Shown: positions 15,214 through 15,291 of the stretch, in pieces
Numbering within the stretch: the first letter of the stretch is position 1
Layout of the letters: every line of letters begins with the position of its first letter
Source of the DNA: Euryarchaeota archaeon UBA169
Lineage (GTDB): Archaea; Thermoplasmatota; Poseidoniia; MGIII; CG-Epi1
Reading direction: 5' to 3'
Assembly: GCA_002497685.1 (NCBI GenBank)
Contig: DAEH01000017.1
Span: 265-15,555 of the forward strand
Length of the DNA: 15,291 nt
The notes under the pieces: model-generated
Told to the model about the DNA's origin: nothing
What the model saw: only the letters and a program-made list of their open reading frames with translations
Databases searched by the model: none
Translations under genes and position numbers: made by a program

Positions 15214-15291
15214 TTAATACTTCACTATTGAGTGAACATTATATGGATTTAGTTTTTCGCGACCTTTTAAAAATTCCAATTCTACTAAAAC
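15214..15291 (-). CDS. Probable C-terminal end of an upstream gene (partial, unidentified)
   Basis: On the minus strand a frame is open from the window edge for 25 codons and ends with TAA 2 bp before the hpt start. The peptide, with GREKLNPYNVHSIVKY at its end, has a protein-like mix of charged and hydrophobic residues, and the spacing is typical of an operon. The other two frames of the strand contain stops. I do not recognise the family. The alternative is that this is the hpt promoter region: TATAAT on the minus strand at 15238-15243 and the inverted repeat TTCACT-ATTG-AGTGAA at 15221-15236 lie inside it. Confidence 0.45.
   Translation of the reverse strand, partial: VLVELEFLKGREKLNPYNVHSIVKY

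Overview
The window looks like a chromosomal stretch of a low-G+C planktonic euryarchaeon, most likely from the Marine Group II/III (Poseidoniales-like) lineages. This placement is an inference from gene content, not from a marker-gene tree. The archaeal signs are an archaeal-type FtsZ preceded by a ribbon-helix-helix gene, a short archaeal NOG1 GTPase, a TtuA/Ncs6-type tRNA thiolase, a membrane-anchored FKBP, and a giant surface protein ending in a hydrophobic segment and charged tail like archaeosortase substrates. TATA-like boxes lie about 20-34 nt upstream of several start codons, which fits leaderless or nearly leaderless transcripts. Mixed in are enzymes of bacterial type: NADP isocitrate dehydrogenase, proline dehydrogenase, GMP reductase and hypoxanthine phosphoribosyltransferase. 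Such a mixture is common in marine euryarchaea.

Layout. Bases 1-4872 (+) hold the C-terminal 1623 residues of a very large secreted protein whose start lies before the window. It is a mosaic of a glutamine-amidotransferase-like fold, CARDB-like domains and jelly-roll domains, with a C-terminal anchor and a hairpin terminator after the stop. Converging on it is the tRNA thiolase gene (4967-5890, -). A 153-bp divergent promoter region with two operator-like inverted repeats separates that gene from a two-gene operon (+): a tandem ribbon-helix-helix regulator and ftsZ. This resembles the haloarchaeal cdrS-ftsZ2 arrangement, but the regulator carries two RHH units. Next comes a minus-strand run: proline dehydrogenase, membrane FKBP and a Nudix hydrolase, the last overlapping the FKBP stop. 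A second divergent promoter region precedes icd and the NOG1 GTPase gene (+), which overlap by GTGA. The rest is a minus-strand purine block: hpt, guaC and guaB, probably preceded by the tail of another gene at the window edge.

How the genes fit together. Hpt converts hypoxanthine or guanine to IMP or GMP, GuaC deaminates GMP back to IMP, and GuaB oxidises IMP to XMP, so the block is a complete IMP/GMP interconversion and salvage node. icd and proline dehydrogenase belong to central carbon and amino-acid catabolism. The RHH-ftsZ pair is a cell-division unit that probably autoregulates through the upstream repeats.

Most of the window is housekeeping. The parts most worth a second look are the tandem-RHH/ftsZ operon with its repeats, the architecture and atypical PSF anchor of the surface protein, the insertion in the FKBP domain, and the adjacent pair of opposing, distantly related IMPDH/GMPR-family enzymes. 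I saw no CRISPR array, insertion sequence, tRNA or rRNA.
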